This document shows positions 45,037-55,022 of a stretch of 64,000 bases of DNA, one piece after another. Below the pieces are notes generated by a model. The model did not search any database, was not told the origin of the DNA, and saw only the letters and a list, made by a program, of their open reading frames with translations. The stretch is from Candidatus Electrothrix gigas (GTDB lineage: Bacteria > Desulfobacterota > Desulfobulbia > Desulfobulbales > Desulfobulbaceae). The stretch spans positions 1-64,000 of the forward strand of contig QYLO01000007.1 of NCBI GenBank assembly GCA_022766165.1, given 5' to 3'. A program made the position numbers and the translations under genes. Positions within the stretch are counted from its first letter, which is position 1. The number at the start of each line of letters is the position of its first letter.

Positions 45037-46830
45037 CTACTCTGCCTTCTCCTCTTTCCAATCAGGCCGCAGATACAACTCAGTAAGCTGCTTTCTGGCA
45101 ACAGAAGCTGGTGCCTCAGTGAGCGGACAGGTAGCTTTCTGAGTTTTAGGAAAGGCAATCACGTCCCGAATAGAATCAGAACCAGTTAAAATCATTAACA
45201 GGCGATCCACACCAAAGGCAATTCCACCATGAGGCGGGGCTCCAAATTCCAAGGCATCCAGCAAAAAGCCAAACTTATCACTCGCCTCTTGAGTATCAAT
45301 CCCAAGAACTTTGAGTACTCTGGCCTGAATATCCGGTTGATGGATACGGATAGAACCGCCGCCGATCTCATTCCCGTTCAGGACAAGATCGTAGGCCCGG
45401 CTCTTGACCTTGCCTGGATCACTTTCCAGCATATCAAGATGCTCTTCAACAGGGGCAGTAAAGGGATGATGCACAGAGGTGTACCGTTTTCGTTCTGTGT
45501 CATATTCCACTAAGGGAAAATCCGTAATCCAGACAAAATCAAAGGTATTTTCATCTAAAAGATCAAGGCGACGAGCCAGTTCCAGGCGCAACTCAGAGAG
45601 CGCCTGATTGACCGCAGAAGAGTCATCCGCACCAAAGAGAATTAAGTCCCCTGGTTCAGCGTCCAACGCCTTGCCCATAGCAGCTAACTCATCCTCAGTA
45701 AAAAATTTGGTAATGGGCGACTGCCACTCATCTTCCTTGATCTTGATCCAGGCCATACCCTTGGCACCAAAGGTACAGGCGTAGCTGGTCAGGTCATCCA
45801 GATCTTTCCGGGAAAAGTTTGCACAGCCCTTGGCATTAATAGCTCTCACCGCCCCACCCTTGTCAATGATGGAGTTAAAGACCTTAAAGCCGCAACCACG
45901 GAGGGTTTCGGTTAAGTCGGTAAGCTCCAGACCAAAGCGGGTATCAGGACGATCTGTACCAAAGCGGGCCATTGCCTCATCGTACTTCATTCGACGAAAA
46001 GGCGATTCTAAGGTGATATCACGGGCAGCCTGAAAGACCTCTTTGACCATGCCTTCACTGATGCTGATAATCTCATCTTCACCAACAAAACTCAGCTCCA
46101 TATCAATCTGGGTGAATTCCGGCTGCCGATCCGCCCGCAGGTCCTCATCTCGGAAGCACTTGACAATCTGAAAATAGCGTTCCATACCAGCGATCATCAG
46201 CATCTGCTTAAAGAGCTGTGGAGACTGAGGCAGTGCATAAAATTTGCCTGCATTGACTCGACTTGGTACCAGATAATCCCGTGCGCCTTCTGGGGTGGAG
46301 CGGGTGAGCATGGGGGTCTCAACTTCGAGAAAGTCGTTGTCCGTGAGAAAATTCCGCACTGCCTGGGCGGTCTTATGGCGCATGATCAGGTTGCGGGTAA
46401 TCTCAGGCCGACGCAGATCAAGATAGCGATACTGGAGGCGGATATTATCTGAAACTTCGCTATCCTCATCCAGGGGAAACGGCGGTGTCTTGCTGGTATT
46501 AAGGATGGTCAGCTCACTGACTAACACCTCAATCTCACCGGTTTTCAACTTAGGATTGGCCATATCATCGGGCCGGGCTTCGACCTTTCCCTTGACGGCC
46601 AGTACCCATTCAGAGCGTAGTTGATGCGCCTTGGCATGAACGTCCGGGTTAATTTCAGGATTAAAAACAACCTGGGTGATGCCTTGGCGGTCACGCAGAT
46701 CGATAAAGATAACCCCGCCGTGGTCACGGCGACGGAGAACCCAGCCCATTAAAACAACTTCCTGACCCAGTTGGTCAAGGCCCAGTGTATTACAGTCGGA
46801 TGTGCGCCGCAGCGCTCCCATTGATTCCAT
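45037..46830 (-). CDS. aspS: Aspartyl-tRNA synthetase
   Basis: AspS charges tRNA-Asp (possibly also tRNA-Asn). From ATG 46830 the product is 597 residues, normal for the bacterial type. Visible are the OB-fold [20 protein letters not shown], the loop [16 protein letters not shown], motif 2 [18 protein letters not shown], the bacterial GAD insert and motif 3 [20 protein letters not shown]. The upstream extension to 46866 lacks support. It is the last gene of a leftward hisS-pilZ-aspS group. Confidence 0.96.
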   Translation of the reverse strand: MESMGALRRTSDCNTLGLDQLGQEVVLMGWVLRRRDHGGVIFIDLRDRQGITQVVFNPEINPDVHAKAHQLRSEWVLAVKGKVEARPDDMANPKLKTGEIEVLVSELTILNTSKTPPFPLDEDSEVSDNIRLQYRYLDLRRPEITRNLIMRHKTAQAVRNFLTDNDFLEVETPMLTRSTPEGARDYLVPSRVNAGKFYALPQSPQLFKQMLMIAGMERYFQIVKCFRDEDLRADRQPEFTQIDMELSFVGEDEIISISEGMVKEVFQAARDITLESPFRRMKYDEAMARFGTDRPDTRFGLELTDLTETLRGCGFKVFNSIIDKGGAVRAINAKGCANFSRKDLDDLTSYACTFGAKGMAWIKIKEDEWQSPITKFFTEDELAAMGKALDAEPGDLILFGADDSSAVNQALSELRLELARRLDLLDENTFDFVWITDFPLVEYDTERKRYTSVHHPFTAPVEEHLDMLESDPGKVKSRAYDLVLNGNEIGGGSIRIHQPDIQARVLKVLGIDTQEASDKFGFLLDALEFGAPPHGGIAFGVDRLLMILTGSDSIRDVIAFPKTQKATCPLTEAPASVARKQLTELYLRPDWKEEKAE

Positions 46831-46855
46831 GTTGTGTCTCTTTTTACAAAAAAAT

Positions 46856-46939
46856 TGTAGGGGCAACCCCCTGTGGTTTCCCGGAACAGTCCGGGCTGAT
46901 TATGAATCATTCTGGGCAGGCATGGAGCCCGCCCCTACA
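46856..46939. mobile_element. MITE-like 84-bp element with 9-bp terminal inverted repeats
   Basis: The element begins TGTAGGGGC (46856-46864) and ends GCCCCTACA (46931-46939), exact inverted repeats, with further internal GC-rich hairpins. It sits between the PilZ gene and aspS, just upstream of the aspS start, and may move promoter or terminator signals. Confidence 0.65.
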
Positions 46940-47006
46940 GCAATATATACAGTTCAATTATTGACGGCAAGGGATCACCAATCAAGAGCTGAAAAATAGG
47001 GGATTT

Positions 47007-47340
47007 TTAAGAATACATGAGAACTTTTCGCACAAATGCTCTCCATTCTTCAGGCGCTTCAACGACCTTGAATCCTGCAACCAAGAAAGAGTCATCCTTT
47101 TTCCGCCAGCGCGGAACAACTTTAAGCTTATAGCAGTTAAAATCAGGACCTCCGGAAACTACGATAGGTATATTCTTTTCCTTTCATGGAAAACTTTACC
47201 GGTAGCTCACTGAGCCGAAGGCCACTTAACGAAATATCCTCGACTCTTCCGGCATAGACAAAATATCCGTCGGCAACATCAGCAATGTATCCTTCCAGTT
47301 TTACCCTGATGCGTTGCCGTTTTTCAATTTGCTCGCCCAT
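47007..47340 (-). pseudogene. PilZ-domain protein with a frameshift
   Basis: ATG 47340 opens a PilZ domain (EKRQRIRVKLEGYIADVADG, VEDISLSGLRLSELPVKFSM) but the frame stops at 47143. In the next frame the domain continues SGGPDFNCYKLKVVPRWRKK and DDSFLVAGFKVVEAPEEW to a stop at 47007. The total is one base more than 111 codons. Removing one A from the AAAA run in the GGAAAAGAAT stretch joins both parts, giving KGKNIPIVVSGGP. The PilZ motif with R-x3-R at the start and DISLSG suggests c-di-GMP binding. The cause may be a real mutation or a sequence error in the homopolymer. Confidence 0.82.
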
Positions 47341-47400
47341 ATTGTTCCTCTCGTCTTATTAGCTCTTCTGCTGATAATGTTTACAGGATCAATCCTTATC

Positions 47401-48666
47401 CTAAGTAATTACCTCTGCCAAGGCAGCAGCGCCTCTGTTGAAGGAAAACTCTGTCTGCTCCTGGGTGTTCATATTGCGCAAGATCCCCCTGCCCTGCTCT
47501 ATCTCTTGCTCACCAATGATTAACGTAAAATCAGCATGACAACGGCCTGCCTGCTTCATCTGAGCCTTGAGACTGCGATTACTATAATCCATAACAGCCT
47601 GCAAGCCAAGATGGCGTAACTGATGCACAAGGGGCGAGGCAAAACGAATCGCCTGCTCACCAAGTGCAGCAAGAAAGATATCTGCACCGCCCTGCCCTTT
47701 TGGCTGGTCCTGTTGCTTCTTCTGCTGTTGCATTAACAAAAACAGCCGTTCCATACCCAGAGCAAAACCAATACCAGGGGTCTTTTTCGGGCCACCAAGC
47801 TGCTCAACCAAGCCGTCATAACGGCCACCCGCTGCCACAGCAGCCTGCGCACCAAGGTCTGCGGTTAAAAACTCAAAGGTTGTGCGATTATAATAATCCA
47901 AGCCACGCACCATAAAACGGTTTACGTTGTACGATACCTCAAACAGATCCAGTTGCTGTTGCACAGCAGAAAAATGCTCCTCGCAGGCAGAACAGAGGTT
48001 ATCCAGGATAGAAGGTGCATGTTCCACAGCAGCTTTACAGCCCTGCTTTTTGCAATCCAAGGCCCTTAAAGGATTTTTTGCTGTTCGTCGTTTGCAGTCA
48101 TCGCAGAGGCTGTCACTGCACGCTTGAAGATAGGCAATCAGCTTGTTGCGAAAACCAGGCCGACACGCTGGACAACCCAAGGAGTTAATCTCAAGCCGGA
48201 CATCAAGGCTCAGTGCATTGAATAACATCTGCCCCATTGCCATAAGTTCGGCATCAACCTGTGGCTCGTGCGCTCCGATGATCTCCACATCAATCTGATG
48301 AAACTGACGTTGCCGCCCCTTTTGCGGTCGTTCATGACGAAACACTGGCCCAATGCTGAACAGACGCTGTACTGGTTGCTGGAGATGAAGACTATGCTCT
48401 ACATAGGCACGGAGTAAGGAGGCTGTAATCTCTGGACGCATGGTGATCTTTTTGTCGACAAAGGTGTACATCTCCTTTTCAACGATATCTGTGGTCTCAC
48501 CAATGGAGCGGGTAAACAGTTCGGTTTTTTCCAAAATGGGCAGGCGAATTTCATGAATGCCGAAACGACGAAAAATATCGCAAGCGGTTTTTTCAATTTT
48601 TTGCCAGTACATAATCTCAGCTGGCAGGATATCCTTTACCCCGTTAATGGCCTTAATTTTCAACAT
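47401..48666 (-). CDS. hisS: Histidyl-tRNA synthetase
   Basis: HisS charges tRNA-His. The 421-residue class II enzyme starts MLKIKAINGVKDILPAE and has motif 2 FRHERPQKGRQRQFHQIDVE, the His-binding VRGLDYYNRTTFEF and AAGGRYDGLVEQLGG, and motif 3 GIGFALGMERL. It is followed 60 bp later by the PilZ gene and then aspS, a common order in related bacteria. Confidence 0.97.
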   Translation of the reverse strand: MLKIKAINGVKDILPAEIMYWQKIEKTACDIFRRFGIHEIRLPILEKTELFTRSIGETTDIVEKEMYTFVDKKITMRPEITASLLRAYVEHSLHLQQPVQRLFSIGPVFRHERPQKGRQRQFHQIDVEIIGAHEPQVDAELMAMGQMLFNALSLDVRLEINSLGCPACRPGFRNKLIAYLQACSDSLCDDCKRRTAKNPLRALDCKKQGCKAAVEHAPSILDNLCSACEEHFSAVQQQLDLFEVSYNVNRFMVRGLDYYNRTTFEFLTADLGAQAAVAAGGRYDGLVEQLGGPKKTPGIGFALGMERLFLLMQQQKKQQDQPKGQGGADIFLAALGEQAIRFASPLVHQLRHLGLQAVMDYSNRSLKAQMKQAGRCHADFTLIIGEQEIEQGRGILRNMNTQEQTEFSFNRGAAALAEVIT

Positions 48667-48838
48667 AAACTCCTTAAATTATCCGTCTTAGCAAACCTTC
48701 TTCCACAGTTCTTCCTGCGCATAGAATAAGGGAAGAAAAATTTTAAACTTAATGCATTTAACCTGGAAAAGTCAAGCCGATCTCGTAGGAATATGGTAGG
48801 TTGGGAAAATATTTTGAATACGGCTTGATATGGGATAC

Positions 48839-48867
48839 TTGACAAAGCGGTCGTGGCGTAGCATTAT
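48839..48867 (+). promoter_or_regulatory. Sigma70-like promoter before the nitronate monooxygenase gene
   Basis: TTGACA (48839-48844) and CATTAT (48862-48867) with a 17-base spacer. Transcription would start near 48874, about 70 bases before the ATG at 48944. Confidence 0.5.
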
Positions 48868-48943
48868 GGAGACAATGCAAGCTCTTCCGGCGTCAAGTAC
48901 TCTCCAATATCCGGAAGATATATAATGAAAAAAAGAGAATACA

Positions 48944-49912
48944 ATGAAATTACCTGAACTTAAAATTGGTTCTTTTACGGCAAAAATTCCTCTTATTCAG
49001 GGAGGAATGTCCATCCGGGTATCAACCTCGGCATTGGCGATTCCTGTGGCGGCCTGCGGTGGCATCGGTACCATAGGTGGCTCCGGCATTCCAGTCCCTG
49101 AGTTGCAAGAGGATATCCGAAAGGCCAAATCCGCAACTGATGGCATCATTGCTGTAAACATCATGTATGCCATGAAAAACTTTCACGATTTAGTCATGGG
49201 GTCTATTGAGGCTGGCGTGGATATGATTATAACCGGGGCTGGTTTTTCTCGGGATATTTTTAAAATCGGCAAACAGTATAACACCCCTATTGTCTCTATT
49301 GTCTCTTCACCGTCCTTTGCCCGGCTTGCTGAAAAACTCGGTGCCGCAGCTATTGTTGTCGAATCAGCTGAAGCAGGCGGTCATCTGGGAACAGACAAGC
49401 CGTTGCGAGAGATCTTTCCGACAATCCGCAAGGTGGTTTCCAAGGTTCCTCTGATTGCAGCAGGCGGTATAACAGACGGATTTGAAATGGCCGAGATGAT
49501 GGACAAGTACGGTGCTGATGGCGTACAGATTGCCTCTCGTTTTGTCCTCAGCAAAGAGTGTTCTGTTTCGCAGGAATTTAAAGAAACCTATCTGAGAGCG
49601 CACGAGCAAGACATTATCAATGTGCAGTCCCCAGTGGGCATGACCGGGCGGGCCATTACAACCGATTTTATCAGACGACTGCAAGCTGGAGAAGACGTTT
49701 CCCCAGAAAAGTGTAAATTTCAATGTCTGAAAAAATGTAGCTATAAATACTGCATTAATGATCGGCTTGTTGCCTCTTGTAACGGTGATGTTGATAACGG
49801 GCTGGTCTTCTGCGGTGCAAATACCTATAAAATAAATGAAATTCTACCAGTCAAAGAGATCTTTAGACAATTTGTCAATGATGCAGAATCTGTCTATAAA
49901 GAGAATATTTAA
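48944..49912 (+). CDS. Nitronate monooxygenase (2-nitropropane dioxygenase) family protein
   Basis: A 322-residue FMN-dependent TIM-barrel protein. It shows KIPLIQGGMSIRVSTSALAI, AACGGIGTIGGSGI, IITGAGFSRDIFK, VVESAEAGGHLGTDKP, LIAAGGITDGFEM and GADGVQIASRFVLSKEC. It has an extra C-terminal Cys-rich tail (EKCKFQCLKKCSYKYC) unlike classical enzymes. Related anaerobe proteins are close to FabK-type enoyl-ACP reductases, so the true substrate is open. It is 24 bp before pcnB. Confidence 0.92.
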   Translation: MKLPELKIGSFTAKIPLIQGGMSIRVSTSALAIPVAACGGIGTIGGSGIPVPELQEDIRKAKSATDGIIAVNIMYAMKNFHDLVMGSIEAGVDMIITGAGFSRDIFKIGKQYNTPIVSIVSSPSFARLAEKLGAAAIVVESAEAGGHLGTDKPLREIFPTIRKVVSKVPLIAAGGITDGFEMAEMMDKYGADGVQIASRFVLSKECSVSQEFKETYLRAHEQDIINVQSPVGMTGRAITTDFIRRLQAGEDVSPEKCKFQCLKKCSYKYCINDRLVASCNGDVDNGLVFCGANTYKINEILPVKEIFRQFVNDAESVYKENI

Positions 49913-49936
49913 GTTATTTGATACCTGTATGCAACT

Positions 49937-51349
49937 ATGAACAGCACCACAGCGTTTGAACAAGAGTTTGAACAGAACAACGACAGCGAACGAGTTGTTC
50001 TTTCTGAAAAGGAACACCCTATCCTTGAAAAAGACATTGAATCCGAGGCATTAAAAGTCCTGTATCGCTTACGGGATGCTGGCTATGCCGGCTATCTGGT
50101 CGGGGGTGGAGTCCGCGATCTCTATTTAGGAAATAAACCCAAGGACTTTGATATATCGACCAATGCCAGACCAGGGCAACTCCGCAAGCTCTTTCGTAAC
50201 TCAAGAACCATAGGCAGGCGTTTTCGTCTGGTCCAGGTTTTTTTTCGGGGCAATAAAATTATTGAGGTCTCCACCCTACGCTCCCGCAGTGAATATGATA
50301 GCCATGAACCGGACAAGGTGCTGCCTGCCAATAATACCTTTGGAACGCTGGAAGAGGATGCCTATCGTCGGGATCTGACCATTAACTCTCTCTTTTATGA
50401 GATTGAAAACAATACAGTTATCGACTATGTCGGTGGTGTACAGGATTTAACAGACGGTATTATCCGCATTGTTGGTGAACCAGAGCAACGGATTATTCGT
50501 GATCCAGTGCGGATACTAAGGGCAATTCGTCATGCGGCCCGTAATGGCTTTACCATTGAGGAAAAGACCTTAGAGGCCATTACAAAACATCTGGAAAAAC
50601 TGGATCTCTGCCCTACGTCGAGAATCCGGGATGAGTTGCTCAAAGATCTGCGTGGCGGCACAAGTCAGGCATGGGTAGGGTTAGCCCTGCAAACTGGTGT
50701 GTTTGCTACCCTCTTTCCCTTTTATCAAGAGCTGTTCCAACACGAAACTGAGGGAGAAGCAGTAAAAAAAGAACTGCTGTCCCTGTTTGCTGCATTGGAT
50801 AACATCGAACATAACATCGAACGAGTGACGCTTGAAGATGCCATGCTCTTTGCCATCCTCCTCTTTCCGTGGGCGTTGCGCCGTTTTGATCTGCTGCATC
50901 AGGAACTCAAGGGGCAGGGATACCATCGTCTTTCCAAGGCGATCAGGGCAGATCTTGATCAGCTCTTTGCACGTCGCCTGAACATCAAGCGGGCCATTAA
51001 GGATAAAATCACCACTTTATTTGTGAATATGTCCTCTCTGCAAAAGCACCGCACAAAGGATACCTCAAAGGATACCTGGCCAGCATGGCTGAGAAGAAAG
51101 AGTTATTTCAAGGATTGCTCCCGTTTTTATGCCTTATATCAAGAAAGTATTTCGCATGAGCAATCTGCTGACATTGCGCATTTTGTCGAAGATGCACCCA
51201 AGGCAAAGAGGCAAGAAAAAACTGAACGACCTGTTGGAGCAAGCACAAGCGGTAATGCCGCCGATAAACCCCAACGTGGGGGAAGACGAGGCAATAATCC
51301 TGCCTTTAGTAGTGACAAGCAGGGGGTTTTTGGGTTGCGTACTGTGTAG
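49937..51349 (+). CDS. pcnB: Poly(A) polymerase I-type nucleotidyltransferase
   Basis: The 470-residue protein has the class II nucleotidyltransferase core: YLVGGGVRDLYLGNKPKDFD with the catalytic DFD, then IIEVSTLRSRSEYD and EEDAYRRDLTINSLFYEIEN. The RNA- and primer-binding domain follows (DPVRILRAIRHAARNGFTIE). The C-terminus is long, basic and Gly-rich (residues 400-470), as in PcnB. It adds A-tails or CCA-like ends to RNA; the poly(A) polymerase call rests on length and tail. Confidence 0.92.
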   Translation: MNSTTAFEQEFEQNNDSERVVLSEKEHPILEKDIESEALKVLYRLRDAGYAGYLVGGGVRDLYLGNKPKDFDISTNARPGQLRKLFRNSRTIGRRFRLVQVFFRGNKIIEVSTLRSRSEYDSHEPDKVLPANNTFGTLEEDAYRRDLTINSLFYEIENNTVIDYVGGVQDLTDGIIRIVGEPEQRIIRDPVRILRAIRHAARNGFTIEEKTLEAITKHLEKLDLCPTSRIRDELLKDLRGGTSQAWVGLALQTGVFATLFPFYQELFQHETEGEAVKKELLSLFAALDNIEHNIERVTLEDAMLFAILLFPWALRRFDLLHQELKGQGYHRLSKAIRADLDQLFARRLNIKRAIKDKITTLFVNMSSLQKHRTKDTSKDTWPAWLRRKSYFKDCSRFYALYQESISHEQSADIAHFVEDAPKAKRQEKTERPVGASTSGNAADKPQRGGRRGNNPAFSSDKQGVFGLRTV

Positions 51350-51463
51350 TTGGGAGATGGGATGTCTTAGGATAGAGTACAGCGTACTGTAAGGCAACAT
51401 CACGCTAATCGCTTCGGGCTGCTAGTAAACTGAGCTGAACCGAGCATTTCTCACGTTAACTGA

Positions 51464-52822
51464 ATGACAAAGCCCTCTTTTTTTATCAAAATTACTAGTG
51501 CAGCGAGTACAGCTCTTGCAGCTCTTGCAGCAATACTCATTTCTCCAGCCATTGCCCAGAGTTTTAACAACCCTCCAGGCGAAAATGATACCCTGATCAA
51601 ATTCCTGAAAGCAGAGCATACGCCATCCCGTCCCTTGTTACCGGAATCATTTATTATCAAAGATAAATTTCGACCAAGCACCCAGTCCTTTGCCGGAACC
51701 ATCATGCATCTCCAAGGCACTGCTTATGTATATCATCAAAACGAACAGGTAGCATATAGTATACAACAAGATCACCCGGTCTTTAGCGGAGACACCTTGG
51801 TAACGACTGAAAAGAGCAAGGCTACTCTTCAACTAGCTGATGACAGTGTTTTGTTTCTCACAGCACATACCAAACTGCTTATTGACCGATTCCTTCCCAG
51901 AGTCAATGTGAGAGATACCGCTATGTATTTATTTTTTGGAAAAATTCGCTCAACTGTTCAGAGAGATATTGGAGAGTATACCATTAAGACACCAACGGCC
52001 TGTCTCAAGGTACGAGGAACAGATTTTATTGTGGCTGTAGCGCCTGCTTCCCCCAAAAAGCCAACAAAATTGCTAACAGCAGTCCTGACAGGGAGCGGTC
52101 AATCAAATGTGGATTTTGCCGGTTTTGTGGGGCCTTCTATTACGCTCAAGCCCTTTTCGGTGGCTGGAATAGGTTCGGGAAGTCAAGCAGAAAAGGCTGT
52201 CTCTGTCCAATCAATGGCCTCTTTTCTTCTGGATAAAATTGTTCCACAGGAGGAGCAGAAACTCCAGGTTCAACGAGTTCAGCAGGATGTCCAAAAAGAA
52301 CAAAAAGAACAAGCAAGCACAGCTACTGAGCCAGTTCTTTCCAACCGCTGTTTTACGGTTACTCGTGATGTGGGCAAAGGGAAAAAAAGTCCTTTTAAGG
52401 TATGTCTTCCAGTTAAAAAACCCAAAAAGCCCACAGTCGTTCAGGTTCAACGAGTTCAGCAGGATGTCCCAAAAAAACAAAAAGAACAAACGAGTAAAGC
52501 TACTGAGCCAGTTCTTTCCAACCGCTGTTTTACGGTTACTCGTGATGTGGGCAAGGGGAAAAAAAGTCCTTTTAAGGTATGTCTTCCAGTTAAGAAGCCC
52601 AAAAAGCCCACAGTCGTTCAGGTTCAACGAATTCAGCAGGATGTCCCCAAAAAACAAAAAGAACAAGCGAGTACAGCTACTAAGCCAGTTCTTTCTACCC
52701 GTTGTTTTACGGTTACTCGTGATGTGGGCAAAGGGAAAAAAAGTCCTTTTAAGGTCTGTCTTCCAGTTAAAAAACCTACAGCCAGCTCATGGCCTCCAAA
52801 GAATACGGAGAGTAAAAAATAG
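51464..52822 (+). CDS. FecR-domain protein with three 59-residue repeats
   Basis: This 452-residue secreted protein has a signal peptide (AASTALAALAAILISPAIAQ) and a FecR-type domain (residues about 85-220; FSGDTLVTTEKSKATLQLAD, VRGTDFIVAV). From residue about 268 it has three nearly identical units with VQRVQQDV, a Lys/Gln-rich segment, then RCFTVTRDVGKGKKSPFKVC and LPVKKP. Each unit has one Cys pair that could form a disulfide. FecR domains outside regulators occur in surface and polymer-binding proteins. Confidence 0.85.
   Translation: MTKPSFFIKITSAASTALAALAAILISPAIAQSFNNPPGENDTLIKFLKAEHTPSRPLLPESFIIKDKFRPSTQSFAGTIMHLQGTAYVYHQNEQVAYSIQQDHPVFSGDTLVTTEKSKATLQLADDSVLFLTAHTKLLIDRFLPRVNVRDTAMYLFFGKIRSTVQRDIGEYTIKTPTACLKVRGTDFIVAVAPASPKKPTKLLTAVLTGSGQSNVDFAGFVGPSITLKPFSVAGIGSGSQAEKAVSVQSMASFLLDKIVPQEEQKLQVQRVQQDVQKEQKEQASTATEPVLSNRCFTVTRDVGKGKKSPFKVCLPVKKPKKPTVVQVQRVQQDVPKKQKEQTSKATEPVLSNRCFTVTRDVGKGKKSPFKVCLPVKKPKKPTVVQVQRIQQDVPKKQKEQASTATKPVLSTRCFTVTRDVGKGKKSPFKVCLPVKKPTASSWPPKNTESKK
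52265..52780. repeat. Three near-identical 177-bp tandem repeats inside the FecR gene
   Basis: Units start at 52265, 52442 and 52619; the third is shorter (to about 52780). Neighbouring units differ at few positions, and the differences include synonymous ones, so expansion is recent or kept uniform by gene conversion. Confidence 0.9.
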
Positions 52823-52855
52823 CTGAGAGCAACATTTGGCTCCGCTAGGTTTGGT

Positions 52856-53926
52856 CTACTGCCGACGCGGGTCAAATGCCTCCCGGAGGGCCTCGCCAAT
52901 AAAGATCAACAGAATCAGGGTACCAACCAGGACTGTAAAGGTGGTTAACGAGAGCCACCATGCCTCAATATTAGCCTTACCCTGCTTGAGTAATTCACCA
53001 AGGCTTGGGGTTGTGGGTGGGACACCAAGACCAAGAAAGTCCAGCGCCGTGAGTGACAAAATTGCTGAGGAAATACGAAAAGGGAGAAAGGTAATCACTG
53101 GGGTCATGCCGTTGGGCAGAAGATGCCGATACATAATGGTTAGATTGCCTACCCCCAGAGCCTTAGCCGCTTTGACGTATTCCATATTGCGTCCCTTGAG
53201 AAACTCTGCTCGCACGTAATCAGAAAGTCCCATCCAGCCAAACAGAGAGAGCAAAATCAGCAACAGTACAATACTGGGTTTAAAGATTGAGGAAAAAATA
53301 ATCAACAGATAGAGTTCTGGCATAGAACTCCAGATCTCTATAAAACGCTGGAAAAAGAGATCGGTCCTGCCGCCAAAATAACCTTGAACGGCTCCGGCAA
53401 GAATGCCGACCGCTGTCCCGATCAGGGTCAGAGCAAAACCAAAGAGAACAGACAGGCGAAATCCATAGAGCAGACGGGCCAGCACATCCCTGCCTCGATC
53501 ATCTGTGCCAAGAATATTGTCTTGCGATGGCGGAGATGGAACAGGCTGATCAATGGTCAGGTTAATTGAAGTGTAATTATAGGGATTCAGCGGAAAGATA
53601 ACCCTGTTACCATCTGTGGTAAGCTTTTCCAAGATGTAGGGATCTTGATAATCCGTTTCTGTCTCAAAGTCGCCACCAAACACGGTTTCTGGATAGACTT
53701 TGAGCAAGGGAAAGTAGTACTCGCCCTGATATTGAACCAACAGGGGTTTATCATTACTCAACACCTCGGCAAACAGCGAAATACCAAACAAGAGGCTAAA
53801 GATTATCAGACTGTAAAAACCTTTGCGATTTTTTTTGAAATTTCTCCATCTGCGGGCTGCAAGGGGTTGTCCTTTTTCAGCTGTCTTCATCGTTTTTCCC
53901 GTATCAGTTCGTACCACTGTAATCAC
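52856..53926 (-). CDS. yejE: Peptide-type ABC transporter permease, YejE-like
   Basis: The 356-residue protein is an OppC/YejE-type permease. It has an N-terminal TM segment (GFYSLIIFSLLFGISLFAEV), a large periplasmic loop unique to YejE (about residues 60-140), LGTDDRGRDVLARLLYGFRL, five further TM helices and the EAA-type loop YVKAAKALGVGNLTIMYRHL. It starts at GTG 53926, overlapping the yejB stop (GTGA); ATG 53890 is possible. YejABEF imports short peptides such as microcin C; no ATPase or binding-protein gene is next to it. Confidence 0.93.
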   Translation of the reverse strand: MITVVRTDTGKTMKTAEKGQPLAARRWRNFKKNRKGFYSLIIFSLLFGISLFAEVLSNDKPLLVQYQGEYYFPLLKVYPETVFGGDFETETDYQDPYILEKLTTDGNRVIFPLNPYNYTSINLTIDQPVPSPPSQDNILGTDDRGRDVLARLLYGFRLSVLFGFALTLIGTAVGILAGAVQGYFGGRTDLFFQRFIEIWSSMPELYLLIIFSSIFKPSIVLLLILLSLFGWMGLSDYVRAEFLKGRNMEYVKAAKALGVGNLTIMYRHLLPNGMTPVITFLPFRISSAILSLTALDFLGLGVPPTTPSLGELLKQGKANIEAWWLSLTTFTVLVGTLILLIFIGEALREAFDPRRQ

Positions 53927-54975
53927 TGTAATTTTTCAAAGCTGATCCGGGGATCAACCCAGACATAGCTGAGATCAGAAAGCAATCTGGCAATCAGGCC
54001 AATCAGGGTGAAAAAATACAAAGTACCTAACACCACCGGATAATCCCGATTCATAACAGAGTCATAGGCCAGCAAACCCATGCCATCCAGAGAAAAAATT
54101 GTTTCAATCAGCAGAGAGCCTGTAAAAAAAGCTGTGATAAAAGAACCGGGAAAACCGGTAATAATCGGAATAATGGCATTGCGGAACACATGCTTATACA
54201 GCACCTGATTATCACCAAGCCCCTTAGCACGGGCTGTCATAACGTACTGCTTGCGGATCTCTTCTAAAAAGGAATTCTTGGTCAACATGGTCATGACGGC
54301 CAAACTCCCGACGGTTGAGGAGATGATGGGCAACACCATATGCCAGAGATAATCCAGCACCTTTGCTGTCCACGTTAACTCGGCCCAATTATCTGAAACC
54401 AGTCCGCGCAACGGGAAAATATTCCAGAAACTGCCGCCGCCAAACAGAACGATCAACAGAATACCCAAAACAAAGCCAGGAATGGCATAGCCAACCAGGA
54501 TGACTGTGCTGGTCATGACATCAAAACGAGATCCGTCATAAATGGCCTTGCGGATACCCAAGGGAATACAGACCGAGTACACAATAAGGAAGGTCCAGAT
54601 GCCCAAGGACATGGAAACCGGTAATTTAGAAATAACCAGTTCAGCCACGCCTTTTTGATGATAGTAGGAGTCGCCAAAGTCAAAAACCAGATAGGAACCC
54701 ATCATGGAGAAGAAACGCAGCAGAGGTGGTTTATCAAAGCCGTACAGCTTCTTGAGCTGCTCAATCCGTTCCTGATCAAGGCCCTGTTTGCCCTGATACA
54801 ATCCAGAGTGTCCCCCTCCTGCTTCTCCACCAGCCGCTCCACGGCCCTCAATCTGCGCCATCATCTTTTCAACCGGTCCACCTGGCACAAATTGCGTAAT
54901 CACAAAGGTGATAAACATAACCCCGAACAGGGTCGGAATCATAAGCAGAAATCGTTTAAGAATATAAAGACTCAC
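53923..54975 (-). CDS. yejB: Peptide-type ABC transporter permease, YejB-like
   Basis: The 350-residue protein is an OppB/YejB-type permease with ILKRFLLMIPTLFGVMFITF, six TM segments, VTAGARTKG-like loop YVMTARAKGLGDNQVLYKHV and ETIFSLDGMGLLAYDSVMNR. An extra loop (residues 30-70, Gly-rich GRGAAGGEAGGGHSG) resembles the YejB insert. The GTG start at 54975 overlaps the stop of a ggt remnant, just as in the fragment at 57694-57832. Confidence 0.94.
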   Translation of the reverse strand: MSLYILKRFLLMIPTLFGVMFITFVITQFVPGGPVEKMMAQIEGRGAAGGEAGGGHSGLYQGKQGLDQERIEQLKKLYGFDKPPLLRFFSMMGSYLVFDFGDSYYHQKGVAELVISKLPVSMSLGIWTFLIVYSVCIPLGIRKAIYDGSRFDVMTSTVILVGYAIPGFVLGILLIVLFGGGSFWNIFPLRGLVSDNWAELTWTAKVLDYLWHMVLPIISSTVGSLAVMTMLTKNSFLEEIRKQYVMTARAKGLGDNQVLYKHVFRNAIIPIITGFPGSFITAFFTGSLLIETIFSLDGMGLLAYDSVMNRDYPVVLGTLYFFTLIGLIARLLSDLSYVWVDPRISFEKLQ

Positions 54976-55022
54976 AGTTTGACCACCTGTACAGAACCGC
55001 TCCTTCTCGAGTCACCGACTCC
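54836..55022. repeat. Copy A of a 187-bp ggt/yejB junction repeat
   Basis: Aligns without gaps to 57694-57880, at roughly nine of ten positions by eye. The yejB part is better conserved than the ggt part. The copies flank the IS and the 57160-57687 gene. Confidence 0.85.
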
